A DNA stretch of 64,000 nucleotides. Source: Planctomyces sp. SH-PL62. GTDB lineage: Bacteria > Planctomycetota > Planctomycetia > Planctomycetales > Planctomycetaceae. Under the pieces are notes generated by a model. It saw nothing but the letters and a program-made list of their open reading frames with translations. It did no database searches and was not told where the DNA came from. The DNA is taken from the NCBI GenBank assembly GCA_945893045.1, contig CAMDEA010000011.1, forward strand, positions 1 to 64,000. Reading direction: 5' to 3'. Position 1 is the first letter of the stretch, and each line of letters opens with the position of its first letter. Of this stretch, positions 17,401 through 24,772 are shown in pieces. The position numbers were made by a program, and so were the translations under genes.

Positions 17401-18656
17401 CTTGCCAGCCCTTCGGGTTCCAGCGGAATGGTGACGAGATGAAGCTGCGCGTCCGCGCCACTCGCAAGCTTGATCGGCACGACCGCATCCGACTTGGCTG
17501 TGAAGAGCGGCACTCGCGTGCTGAAATGAACCGGATGCCCCGCGCTGGGCCGATAGAACTGCGCCGAGACGATCGGTGTCTTGTCCGGTTCTCCATCGAA
17601 CGCTGCGAGCAGATGCAGTCGGCTGTATTGCCCGTTGCGGACGCGAAAACAAATCCGTCCCGCCTCACCGTTCATCAACCCAGTCCAGCGCGTGACTTCG
17701 CCGGACCACGGATCGTATTGACCCTCCAACATTCCGAACCGCATCCATGAGCGTCCGACATCAACGTGGTCGTTGCCACGTTCATCGGGCATCGGGATGA
17801 CGAACGGCACAGCGTTGACGGTCGTCGGCCCCTCGCTGACGTCGCGGGTGACTTTCAGCGAAGCGTTGACGTGATGATCGAGTGCGACCGTCTCAAACAC
17901 GGCATCTTCTGGCGGCAGTTTGCGAATGCGAATCGAGGCCAGTTGCGATGCCTCAAACACGCTCAGCCGCAGGTGTCCTTCCGGTTCGATGCCGATGCCT
18001 TTCGCGTCTCGCAGCAACCGGCCATCGGCATAGACCTGCGCCGAGTTCTTGCGGATCACGTACCGCACCGTCAGCCAGCGCTTGCCCAAGGACGGCACCG
18101 AGCCGACATCCTGTTCGACTCGCGAGCGAATCATCTCCGGCCACGTCAGCCGGTTCTTCGGCAGAAATCGAGCCGTGTAGGGAAAGTAAACCCCTTGCGA
18201 CTCGCCCGGCAGACCGGGCATCTGACAGACGACCGTCTCTTGCTCAGTTCCGGGCGCGACATACAGGTTGAGAAACAGAGGACCGTGCGACAGGTCATCG
18301 ACAGTCTTCGCTCCGGCCGAGCAATAGACTGAAGTTGGCTTCCCGTCCGCCGCACCGAGCCGCAGACGGATCGTCACTTCCGAATCGGCCACGATCTTGT
18401 TGACACTGGCCAGCACCGCCGCGTTCGGGCCTGCGACGAGCACCGGCTGACCGCTCATGTCCACCAGCTTGAAGTCATCAGTTGTGCCGGAGTAGTGGCC
18501 GACTCGCCACTCAGCCGTGGCTGAACCAAGAATGGTTTCCAACTTTTGTCGCGCCGCGTCATCGGTGAGTTGCGCGAAACCAGTTGCCAGAGAACAACTC
18601 GACACGAGGACTGTCAGAAATCCGAGTCGTGCAAAACGGCGAGCCAATACTTTCAT
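14475..18656 (-). CDS. Large secreted protein of unknown activity, glycoside-hydrolase-like central region
   Basis: This 1393-residue protein has a signal peptide (MKVLARRFARLGFLTVLVSS...GFAQ). I do not recognise a defined family. The N-terminal third contains concanavalin-like strand patterns (VTIRLRLGAADG, LTVRYVIRKNSAQVYADGRL). The centre has barrel-like blocks with acidic residues (LWGMWDWNGGHDTPKG, ELALFFAEPIIGNVSV, CYMPWGISSFPIPF, KLVTIEGGGLPSP). The C-terminal part looks like a carbohydrate-binding sandwich and then a fibronectin-like end (AGAKSYDLWVSTYPDG). A secreted polysaccharide-acting enzyme is plausible but inferred. Start ATG 18654-18656 follows a strong GGAGGTG. Confidence 0.72.
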   Translation of the reverse strand: MKVLARRFARLGFLTVLVSSCSLATGFAQLTDDAARQKLETILGSATAEWRVGHYSGTTDDFKLVDMSGQPVLVAGPNAAVLASVNKIVADSEVTIRLRLGAADGKPTSVYCSAGAKTVDDLSHGPLFLNLYVAPGTEQETVVCQMPGLPGESQGVYFPYTARFLPKNRLTWPEMIRSRVEQDVGSVPSLGKRWLTVRYVIRKNSAQVYADGRLLRDAKGIGIEPEGHLRLSVFEASQLASIRIRKLPPEDAVFETVALDHHVNASLKVTRDVSEGPTTVNAVPFVIPMPDERGNDHVDVGRSWMRFGMLEGQYDPWSGEVTRWTGLMNGEAGRICFRVRNGQYSRLHLLAAFDGEPDKTPIVSAQFYRPSAGHPVHFSTRVPLFTAKSDAVVPIKLASGADAQLHLVTIPLEPEGLASFSDLEFLDFELTKEVQVYRAFPDPCYYSQHGAGLPSGVRVFGMTLERPAVEVEFQPDRFAHIWTAPDTPYYSVKLINRSPHEQTVRLIMTTESHDGRVTTSLEKIITLDPHGHRTRENYDHLLPKPNLSQIPLHDGRWQFTYKLPMTPQRYGYHKVKLVIQDQQGTRTQTRSLAYLHPDTRERGSWEEGKGPLWGMWDWNGGHDTPKGLPRIEVAYAAGIESAMRPLLPKDAQGSGEPPEELALMEKYGWQTHYLAYQTSLNKSTLGVDFDPSKPAEMESKYIEALRKTPYVTPTRINRPELALFFAEPIIGNVSVMSLPEFYGDPPYQMTEAEQANYKSFHDQFVIGARAIKKTWPNAKCYMPWGISSFPIPFLKHSKEATELMDGPAVDQVLFERLPEMQLHQVTFASTLWQFKQAWVEAGKKWPPKLVTIEGGGLPSPATPGGLTQDQEADHSIRGELLLCAFGVTRHLGWPSLFRCAGAWGEQHYGGGLIERLPLNTPKVAFAAHAAMTRQLNRMNYVKAIETGSTSVFCLQFQHYKTGELLHVFWTLRGKRPISLNVPAGAKVVVFDQMDNPAELTEQGGIVTLTAESSVSYVRGLTADAKMSLGEPDHRDSKIAPVAMRLGNLGDASWKLSEERDADYETCHIDFVKKFPSKMTTQSVEAAAKHGGKALSVHLDPPTKERKTMPFYTTLVPEKPITIAGKPSHLGLWARAASDWGRFVYCLRDAKGERWLSVGKKGEWNVDDTHCWSAFNFDGWRYLRFELPGNQPWDCYRDAGSSFWGNYGEGDGIVDLPLSLEKIIVERRTHVIKVDDLIPANPADVLLADLFAEYETEAHRTDETVRLSRLRMPQPKDAPALDNPIQKLTETGVGAPTRITKVAPPEREYDGTRCHVFFEPIAGAKSYDLWVSTYPDGRGAIRLAIAWPQPGQLLTGLPANVALYLFVTSTGTDDKPSKPSPAKRILLKDDFPFK

Positions 18657-18765
18657 GATCCACCTCCGTGACATCCGCGCCCTCCGTGCAATCTGCGTTC
18701 GCCCTGAGCCACAGTCTCCAAGTTGGGAACACGGATGACACGGAACACACGGATCAGCACTGAAA
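18657..18765. repeat. Repeat of the CCGTGAAATCCGTG type upstream of the 1393-aa gene
   Basis: The stretch has recurrent blocks such as cctccgtgacatccgcgccc and aacacggatgacacggaaca, arranged roughly inverted. It resembles the repeat lying in frame at 35336-35412. The GGAGG ribosome-binding site of the downstream gene lies at its edge. Confidence 0.5.
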
Positions 18766-18805
18766 CCGAGTTGAGAGACGAGCGGAAGTGACTCACTCTC
18801 GGCGT

Positions 18806-19513
18806 TCATTCCTTGACCGTCAGCAGCTTGTCTTCTGGGAACGTCTCTAGTTCCAGTCCCTTCCACTGCACTTCTTGCGGCTCTTTGTTCGAGTGCAGTT
18901 GCAGCCCGATCGGCGCTTCCTTGATGCGCTCTGGTTCCGGTTCGCGCCAATCAGAGATCAACTGCCCGTTGAGCACGAAGCGAATGCGGTTGCCCTGAGC
19001 CAGGATTTCCATTTTGTTCCATTCGTGTTGTTTGCCGACCGTTTTCGCCTTGTCGGCGTTTTGATGCAGCATGTTGCGACCGTACAAGTCATAGAAGCCA
19101 TAGCCGGACGGATACATGACGAGATGCCCAGCGTAGGTGAACTTGTCCATTTTCTCCGGCGCGAGCCGACCCCACATCGCGATCCCGGAGTGCATCTCGG
19201 ACGTCACCAGCTTGGACTCGAAGACCAGCCGAAAGTCGGAGAACTTTCGCTCGGTCAGCAAGTACGTGCTGACCGGCACCGGCTCGGTATTCTTGCCGAT
19301 GATGACGCCGTCTTTCACCGACCAATACTTCTCGTGCCCGATCCAGCCGGTCAAATCTTTGCCGTTGAAGATTTGGACTTTCTCACGCTTCCCCTCGCGC
19401 GGCGGCACGACTGGGGCTTCCTTCTTCTCTTGAGCATTCGTCTCCGCAACCAACGACGCGATCAATGCAACGGAGAACGCAAAGCACACACACCGGCACA
19501 GCAAGTGACTCAT
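18806..19513 (-). CDS. Secreted DUF1080 (3-keto-disaccharide hydrolase-like) protein
   Basis: This 235-residue protein has a signal peptide (MSHLLCRCVCFAFSVALIAS). DUF1080 hallmarks are IFNGKDLTGWIGH near the N terminus, WSVKDGVIIG, FSDFRLVFESKL, HSGIAMWGR, EWNKMEILAQGNRIRFVLNG and PIGLQLHSN. The fold is a concanavalin-like jelly roll, and some members hydrolyse 3-keto-glycosides. It lies upstream of the 1393-aa gene on the same strand, 149 bases away, so cotranscription is possible. The frame is open to 20023, but that part is antisense to hpnH. Confidence 0.88.
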   Translation of the reverse strand: MSHLLCRCVCFAFSVALIASLVAETNAQEKKEAPVVPPREGKREKVQIFNGKDLTGWIGHEKYWSVKDGVIIGKNTEPVPVSTYLLTERKFSDFRLVFESKLVTSEMHSGIAMWGRLAPEKMDKFTYAGHLVMYPSGYGFYDLYGRNMLHQNADKAKTVGKQHEWNKMEILAQGNRIRFVLNGQLISDWREPEPERIKEAPIGLQLHSNKEPQEVQWKGLELETFPEDKLLTVKE

Positions 19514-19678
19514 GGCAGGCTCCTGGTTGAGTGAGGCAAAGTCCGAGAAGGCGAGATGATTCAACTCTCGCTGGACAGCGTCAAGCAGCAGCAAGCATCT
19601 TGGGGCTGACAGATTGATCGCCGACTTGCTATCACCTGCCTCGGTTTGAGATTTGAGATTTTGCAGGGAGGCGGTTTC

Positions 19679-20794
19679 ATGGGTGTTCCGATTTCGCAAA
19701 TGTGGACTGTCGCCACGTACGTGCTTGGCCAAAAGCTGCGCGGCGTGAAGCGGTATCCGTTGGTGCTGATGCTCGAACCGTTGTTTCGCTGCAACCTGGC
19801 GTGTGCCGGTTGCGGGAAGATTCAGCACCCGGCCGAGATCCTTCGCAAGCAACTGACGCCGGAAGAGTGCTTCCAGGCGGTCGAAGAGTGCGGTGCTCCG
19901 ATGGTCTCGATCCCCGGCGGTGAGCCGTTGCTGCATCCGCAAATTGGTGAGATCGTGAGTGGCTTGGTGGCTCGCAAGAAGTACGTCTACCTTTGCACGA
20001 ACGCGTTGCTGCTGGAGAAGCATCTTTCGAAATTCACGCCGTCAAAATATCTGTCATTCTCTGTGCATCTTGACGGACCTGCCGAGGAACACGACTTCGC
20101 AGTCTGTCGCGACGGCACCTACGAGATCGCCGTCAGTGCGATCAAGGCTGCGATCAAGGCCGGTTTCCGAGTCACGACGAACTCGACGCTGTTCAACAAC
20201 GCTCAACCGGAACGCTATTACCAGTTCTTCGACACGCTGATGGAGATGGGGGTCGAAGGGATGATGGTCTCGCCGGGGTATCCGTATGAGAAAGCTCCCG
20301 ATCAAGAACACTTCCTGCATTCGCGCGAGACGGTCAGCTTATTTCGCCGATTGCTCGACGGAGCGAAGCGAAGCTGGCGGTTCAATCAGTCGCCGTTGTT
20401 TATCGAGTTCCTCAAAGGGAACTGGGATCTCGAATGCACGCCGTGGGGCAGCCCGGCCTACAACATCTTCGGCTGGCAAAAGCCGTGCTATCTGCTCAAT
20501 GAGGGCTATGCTTCCAGCTTTGGCGAACTGATGGAATTGACCGAGTGGCAGCGCTACGGCCGAGCGAGCGGCAACTCGAAATGCACCGACTGCATGGTCC
20601 ACTGCGGCTACGAACCGAGCGCGGTCGCCGACACGTTTGGTTCGATGCACGGGTTAATGACAGTCGCGAAGCTGTTCCTGTTTGGGCCCGGCAAGAAGAA
20701 TAGGCCGCTTACGGAGCCGGACTCGATCGTTCCGAAGCCGCATTTCAGCGAACCGCGACGCTCAAGCCTCGTCGAATTGACGGTGCTTGATTGA
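19679..20794 (+). CDS. hpnH: HpnH, adenosylhopene-forming radical SAM protein
   Basis: HpnH attaches the 5'-deoxyadenosyl radical to diploptene, the first step toward side-chain-extended hopanoids. The 371-residue protein has the radical SAM cluster motif CNLACAGC, MVSIPGGEPLLHP, LSFSVHLDGPAEEHD, and a C-terminal part with CTDCMVHCGYEPSAV. The start MGVPISQMWTVATYVLGQ is typical of HpnH, and GGGAGG lies seven bases upstream of ATG 19679. The rest of a hopanoid operon is not next to it; the following gene is an isoaspartyl peptidase. Confidence 0.92.
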   Translation: MGVPISQMWTVATYVLGQKLRGVKRYPLVLMLEPLFRCNLACAGCGKIQHPAEILRKQLTPEECFQAVEECGAPMVSIPGGEPLLHPQIGEIVSGLVARKKYVYLCTNALLLEKHLSKFTPSKYLSFSVHLDGPAEEHDFAVCRDGTYEIAVSAIKAAIKAGFRVTTNSTLFNNAQPERYYQFFDTLMEMGVEGMMVSPGYPYEKAPDQEHFLHSRETVSLFRRLLDGAKRSWRFNQSPLFIEFLKGNWDLECTPWGSPAYNIFGWQKPCYLLNEGYASSFGELMELTEWQRYGRASGNSKCTDCMVHCGYEPSAVADTFGSMHGLMTVAKLFLFGPGKKNRPLTEPDSIVPKPHFSEPRRSSLVELTVLD

Positions 20795-20795
20795 T

Positions 20796-20865
20796 GTGGG
20801 GCACGTTTTCAACGTGTCCGCCATAAATTGGCCAGCCGAGCGAGCACGTTGAAAAGGTGCTCCAC
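20796..20865. repeat. GTGGGGCACG...GTGCTCCAC palindrome
   Basis: Inverted arms (GTGGGGCACGTTTTCAACGT against its near complement) lie just after hpnH and before the iaaA start. Relatives lie in frame at 33522-33583 and 47178-47264. Confidence 0.8.
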
Positions 20866-20882
20866 GAGAAGGGGGAGGAATC

Positions 20883-21917
20883 ATGTTTCGAGCAATTGGG
20901 TTCGGGCTGTTGGTTATTGCCGTCACTCACGCAGTTCGAGCGGAGGATGCCGTGGTTGAGAACGTCGTGTTCGCCATTCATGGCGGGATCGGCTTGGACA
21001 AAGTCGAGATGACTCCGGAAATCGACAAGCGGGTCCGTACCGAATTGGAGCAAGCGTTGCGAGCCGGTTTCGCCGCGCTCAACAAACCGAACGCGACTGG
21101 ATTGGATGCGGTCGAGGCGGCGATTCGGCTGATGGAAGACTCACCGCAGTTCAATGCTGGGCGAGGCGCGGTCTTCACGCATGATGGGCGGAACGAACTC
21201 GATGCCTCGATCATGGAGGGCAAGACGCTCAAGGCCGGCAGCGTTGCGGGAGTCTCGACAGTGAAGAACCCCATCACGGCCGCGCGAGCGGTCATGGAGA
21301 AGTCGAAGCACGTATTGCTCGTCAGTCGCGGGGCCGAGGCATTCGCGGCGGAGAGGGGATTGGAGATCGTCGATCCCAAATACTTCCGCACCGAGGAACG
21401 CTGGCAGCAGCTTCAGAAACAACTTGAGGAAGAGAAGAAGAGATCAGAGGTCAGGGGGCAGAGGCCAGAGGGAATCTCAGAGCGTTATCTGCCGGGATTT
21501 TCTTTCGGTACCGTCGGAGCGATTGCACTCGACAAAGCCGGTAACCTTTCGGCGGGAACATCCACCGGCGGCATGTCGAATAAACGCTGGGGCCGAGTTG
21601 GCGATTCTCCGATCATTGGAGCCGGCACGTATGCCGATAACGAAGCGTGCGCGGTCTCGGCGACGGGGCATGGCGAATACTTCATCCGGTACAGCGTCGC
21701 TCACGATATTGTCGCCTTGATGAAATACAAAGCATTGCCGGTCAACGCTGCCGCTGATGAGGTGATCCGCAAGAAACTTAAAGCCGCTGGCGGTGAAGGG
21801 GGCGTCATTTGTCTCGATCATCGGGGCCGCTTCTATCCGTCGTACAACACCGAGGGGATGTATCGCGGTTGCATCACTCGTGACGGCCAGGTGCAGGTCC
21901 GAATCTTCGAGCAGTAG
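20883..21917 (+). CDS. iaaA: Isoaspartyl peptidase / plant-type L-asparaginase, Ntn hydrolase
   Basis: The precursor cleaves itself to expose an N-terminal threonine, then hydrolyses beta-aspartyl peptides or asparagine. The 344-residue protein has a putative signal peptide, then FAIHGGIG, GLDAVEAAIRLMEDSPQFNAGRG (the family motif), ELDASIMEG, the cleavage site GTVGAIALD with the nucleophile Thr, NLSAGTSTGGMSNKRWGRVG and GTYADN. A Lys/Glu/Arg-rich linker (KKRSEVRGQRPEGISE) before the cleavage site is partly made of repeat-like DNA at 21441-21480. The TAG stop is the TAG of the palindrome that follows. Confidence 0.88.
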   Translation: MFRAIGFGLLVIAVTHAVRAEDAVVENVVFAIHGGIGLDKVEMTPEIDKRVRTELEQALRAGFAALNKPNATGLDAVEAAIRLMEDSPQFNAGRGAVFTHDGRNELDASIMEGKTLKAGSVAGVSTVKNPITAARAVMEKSKHVLLVSRGAEAFAAERGLEIVDPKYFRTEERWQQLQKQLEEEKKRSEVRGQRPEGISERYLPGFSFGTVGAIALDKAGNLSAGTSTGGMSNKRWGRVGDSPIIGAGTYADNEACAVSATGHGEYFIRYSVAHDIVALMKYKALPVNAAADEVIRKKLKAAGGEGGVICLDHRGRFYPSYNTEGMYRGCITRDGQVQVRIFEQ

Positions 21918-21986
21918 GTCAGGCTTTCCAGCCTGACACGGAGCGTCAACGACCATTGAAGTGTCAGCCTGGAAAGGCTGACCTAC
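21914..21986. repeat. GTAG...CTAC palindrome with perfect 26-bp arms
   Basis: Arms 21914-21939 and 21961-21986 are perfect complements (core GGTCAGGCTTTCCAGCCTGA). The left GTAG supplies the TAG stop of iaaA. It is the same family as 2006-2117. Confidence 0.92.
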
Positions 21987-22058
21987 AGTTTGCCGATCCG
22001 AACAGGCACGGCTACATTGGTCCAGAATTCAGAAACGCCAGAGACCACAGGTTCCAGC

Positions 22059-23345
22059 ATGAAACGTCGAGTTGTCGTCACGGGCATGGGCTGCATCACG
22101 CCGATCGGGAATACCGTCGGCGATATGTGGAACTCGCTGAAAGAATGCGCCAGCGGCGTCGGGCCGATCACCCATTTTGATGCGGCCCAATTCCCGACCA
22201 AATTCGCCTCGGAGGTCAAGAACTTTCGTCTCGGCGATTATGTCCCGAACCCGGACTTCTACGGTCACTGCGGCCGCAACATCAAATTCGCGATCGGAGC
22301 GGCGACTCAAGCGATGCGCGACTCCGGATTGGAAGAACAAGACATCGACCCCACAAAGTTTGGCGTCTACCTCGGCTCCGGCGAGGGGCAGCAGGACTTC
22401 CCGAAGTTCATGGGGATGATCGCCCTCTCGAAACTCAGCGACGGAAGCTTGGACGTTGAGAGGTTCACCAAGCTCAGCCTCGAACGTCTGATCGGCGAGA
22501 AGGAAAAACAACAAGAGCCGAACATGACCGCCGCCCATTTGGCGGCGTTGTTCAACGCTCAAGGTCCGAATTTGAATTGTCTCACCGCCTGCGCGGCCAG
22601 CAGCCAGGCGCTGGGTGAGGCGACCGAACTGATTCGTCACGGCGATGCCGACATCATGCTCAGCGGCGGCGCTCACAGCATGATTCACCAGTTCGGAGTG
22701 ACCGGATTCAATCTGCTGACCGCGCTCTCGACTCGCAACGACGAACCCCAGCGAGCCTCCCGCCCGTTCGACCGCGAACGAGACGGCTTCGTGCTGGGCG
22801 AGGGAGCCGGCATCCTGGTGCTGGAAGAATTGGAACACGCGAAAAAGCGCAAGGCGAAAATCTACGGCGAGGTGGTCGGTTATGGCTCGAGCGCGGACTC
22901 GTACCGGATCACCGACATCCATCCCGAAGGACGCGGCGCGGCAGCCTGCATCAAGATGGCGATGGATGATGCGCAGGTGAATCCGGACGACATCGACTAC
23001 ATCAACGCTCACGGCACCAGCACCTCGGTCAACGATCGCACCGAGACAATGGCGATCAAGCGGGCGCTCGGCGAAGTCGCTTACAAGACGCCGGTCTCCA
23101 GCACCAAGAGCATGATGGGACATCTCATCGCCGCCGCCGGAGCCGTCGAAGCCATGACCTGCCTGTTGGCGATCAGCGACGACGTGCTGCCGCCGACGAT
23201 CAACTATGAAAATCCCGATCCCGATTGCGATCTGGATTACATTCCCAATCAGCCTCGCGAGGGCAAAGCCAAGGTCGCGCTGTCCAACAGCTTCGGCTTC
23301 GGCGGCCAGAACGTGTCGCTGATTCTGCAAGAGTTTCGGGACTGA
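22059..23345 (+). CDS. fabF: Beta-ketoacyl-ACP synthase II
   Basis: FabF condenses malonyl-ACP with acyl-ACP in fatty-acid elongation. The 428-residue protein has the catalytic Cys178 in LTACAASSQ and histidines in NAHGTSTSVND and STKSMMGHLIAAAGAVEA, giving the C-H-H triad, plus GFGGQNVSLIL at the end. It is slightly longer than E. coli FabF, with extra sequence before the cysteine (KLSDGSLDVERFTKLSLERL). Start ATG 22059 gives MKRRVVVTGMG, the standard N terminus. No acyl carrier protein gene is adjacent. Confidence 0.93.
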   Translation: MKRRVVVTGMGCITPIGNTVGDMWNSLKECASGVGPITHFDAAQFPTKFASEVKNFRLGDYVPNPDFYGHCGRNIKFAIGAATQAMRDSGLEEQDIDPTKFGVYLGSGEGQQDFPKFMGMIALSKLSDGSLDVERFTKLSLERLIGEKEKQQEPNMTAAHLAALFNAQGPNLNCLTACAASSQALGEATELIRHGDADIMLSGGAHSMIHQFGVTGFNLLTALSTRNDEPQRASRPFDRERDGFVLGEGAGILVLEELEHAKKRKAKIYGEVVGYGSSADSYRITDIHPEGRGAAACIKMAMDDAQVNPDDIDYINAHGTSTSVNDRTETMAIKRALGEVAYKTPVSSTKSMMGHLIAAAGAVEAMTCLLAISDDVLPPTINYENPDPDCDLDYIPNQPREGKAKVALSNSFGFGGQNVSLILQEFRD

Positions 23346-23453
23346 TCCCGTGGGTTAGGCATGGCTGGCCTGACCATTCCCTCAAAGGAGCATTGTCCCA
23401 TCAGCCGGAACGCGCGAGCGTCCGGTTGCCCGATGTTTTCGCGAACCGAACTC

Positions 23454-23590
23454 TAGCCGAGATTATTCATGGCCTACTCATTGGGGAGAGCAGTTTGCTG
23501 CGATGTAACCCGAAGCGTAAGCGAGGGAGTGTGTGATGACTCCCTCGCTTACGCTTCGGGTTACATCGCTGCCATGAATAATCTCGGCTA
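23454..23590. repeat. Composite nested palindrome (copy 2)
   Basis: The outer arms 23454-23473 and 23571-23590 (TAGCCGAGATTATTCATGGC and complement) are perfect. The inner arms 23502-23528 and 23541-23567 are perfect over 27 bp. It is very similar throughout to 7829-7953, including the sequence between the outer and inner arms, so the unit moved or was copied as a whole. Confidence 0.9.
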
Positions 23591-23641
23591 GCGCGTGCCG
23601 GCTGATTTCCAGACATCGAATGCCACCAGGAAGTAACCACC

Positions 23642-24652
23642 GTGATTTGGACGATTGGCGGATTGCTGGCCGTATTTTTGATTGCAGAGGTGCTGGTTCA
23701 ATGGCACGCCATTCGGGTCGTACTGGCGTTGATCGAGAACTCGCCGCCGTTCCGTGTCGAATCATTGCCTCCCGATCCGGACGCCGAACCATTCTCGGCC
23801 CAAACCTCGGATGGCATCACTCTGCGCGGTTGCCTGTATCGCCACACGGAACGGACGCCGCGCGGGTTGGTCGTGTTCTGTCCGGAGTTCGCCAGCAATC
23901 ATCGGTCAGCGATGCTGTATTGTTCGGCGTTGTCGCGCGCCGGCTTCCATGTGCTGACGTTCGACTTCCGCAACCACGGCGACAGCGACAAGCTCGATGG
24001 CTACGAACCGCTGCACTGGCTGACGCACTACGAGATCACCGATCTGAACACGGTCATCAACTATGTTTATTCGCGTCCCGATCTCAACGAACTGCCGCTG
24101 GGTCTGTTTGGTATCAGCCGGGGCGGAGGTGCGGCGCTGTACGTCGCCGCACAACGTCCCGAAGTATTGCGTGTCGCCGTCGAAGGTGCGTTCGGCACCG
24201 AGATGATGATGATGGCTCACGCCTATCGCTGGATCTCCATTGCCGCACCCGCGCCGCTGGTGAAGGTCATCCCCGAATGGCACATCAAATGGACCGTCAC
24301 GCTCTCGCGTTGGGTCAGCCAGCGGCGACGGCGCTGCCGCTATGCAATGCTGGAACGAGTCCTGCCGTTACTCGCCAACAAACCAGCGATGGTCGTCGCC
24401 GGTGAGCGAGACACTTATGTCCTGCCGGAAGTCTCGCAGGAAATCGTCCGCTTGATCGGCCAGCCCGATGCCTTGTGGATGGTCGCCAAGGCGAAACACA
24501 ATCTCGCCCGGCCCGTCGATCCCGATGAGTACGACCGCAGGTTGATCGCGTTCTTCTCACAACTCGATCAACCGGCGGATTCCGTCACCGAGAATCCGGC
24601 TCACAATCCGGAGACGGCAGCGCATCAAGCGATCCGGCGCAAGAGTCGGTGA
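23642..24652 (+). CDS. Membrane-anchored alpha/beta hydrolase
   Basis: This 336-residue protein begins with a transmembrane segment (IWTIGGLLAVFLIAEVLVQ). The fold markers are VVFCPEFASNHRS, FDFRNHGDSDKLDGY, the nucleophile elbow LFGISRGGGAAL, and late acid and histidine candidates (VAGERDTYVLP, AKAKHNLARP). It may be an esterase or lysophospholipase acting at the membrane; the substrate is unknown. The start is a GTG at 23642 with AGGAAG eight bases upstream. Its TGA stop is within the first bases of the palindrome at 24649. Confidence 0.8.
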   Translation: MIWTIGGLLAVFLIAEVLVQWHAIRVVLALIENSPPFRVESLPPDPDAEPFSAQTSDGITLRGCLYRHTERTPRGLVVFCPEFASNHRSAMLYCSALSRAGFHVLTFDFRNHGDSDKLDGYEPLHWLTHYEITDLNTVINYVYSRPDLNELPLGLFGISRGGGAALYVAAQRPEVLRVAVEGAFGTEMMMMAHAYRWISIAAPAPLVKVIPEWHIKWTVTLSRWVSQRRRRCRYAMLERVLPLLANKPAMVVAGERDTYVLPEVSQEIVRLIGQPDALWMVAKAKHNLARPVDPDEYDRRLIAFFSQLDQPADSVTENPAHNPETAAHQAIRRKSR

Positions 24653-24713
24653 GCCGCAAGGCGCTAGCCGCGGGTTGTGTTCAGCGACCCGCGGCTAGCG
24701 CCTTGCGGCTCAC
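24649..24713. repeat. GTGAGCCGC... palindrome, perfect 27-bp arms
   Basis: Arms 24649-24675 and 24687-24713 are perfect complements around an 11-base loop. The GTGA foot supplies the TGA stop of the upstream hydrolase, paralleling the GTAG elements that supply TAG. Confidence 0.9.
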
Positions 24714-24772
24714 GAATTCGTCATTCAATACGGATGGCGAAGAAATGGATTTCCCAAACATCGGGGACTTGG

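Noticed and set aside
20796-20865. Riboswitch upstream of iaaA
   Set aside because: The structure is a simple palindrome of a dispersed repeat family, also found inside genes, so a ligand-binding RNA is not supported.
22029-23330. 433-codon open frame on the minus strand
   Set aside because: It is exactly antisense to fabF, whose protein is unmistakable.
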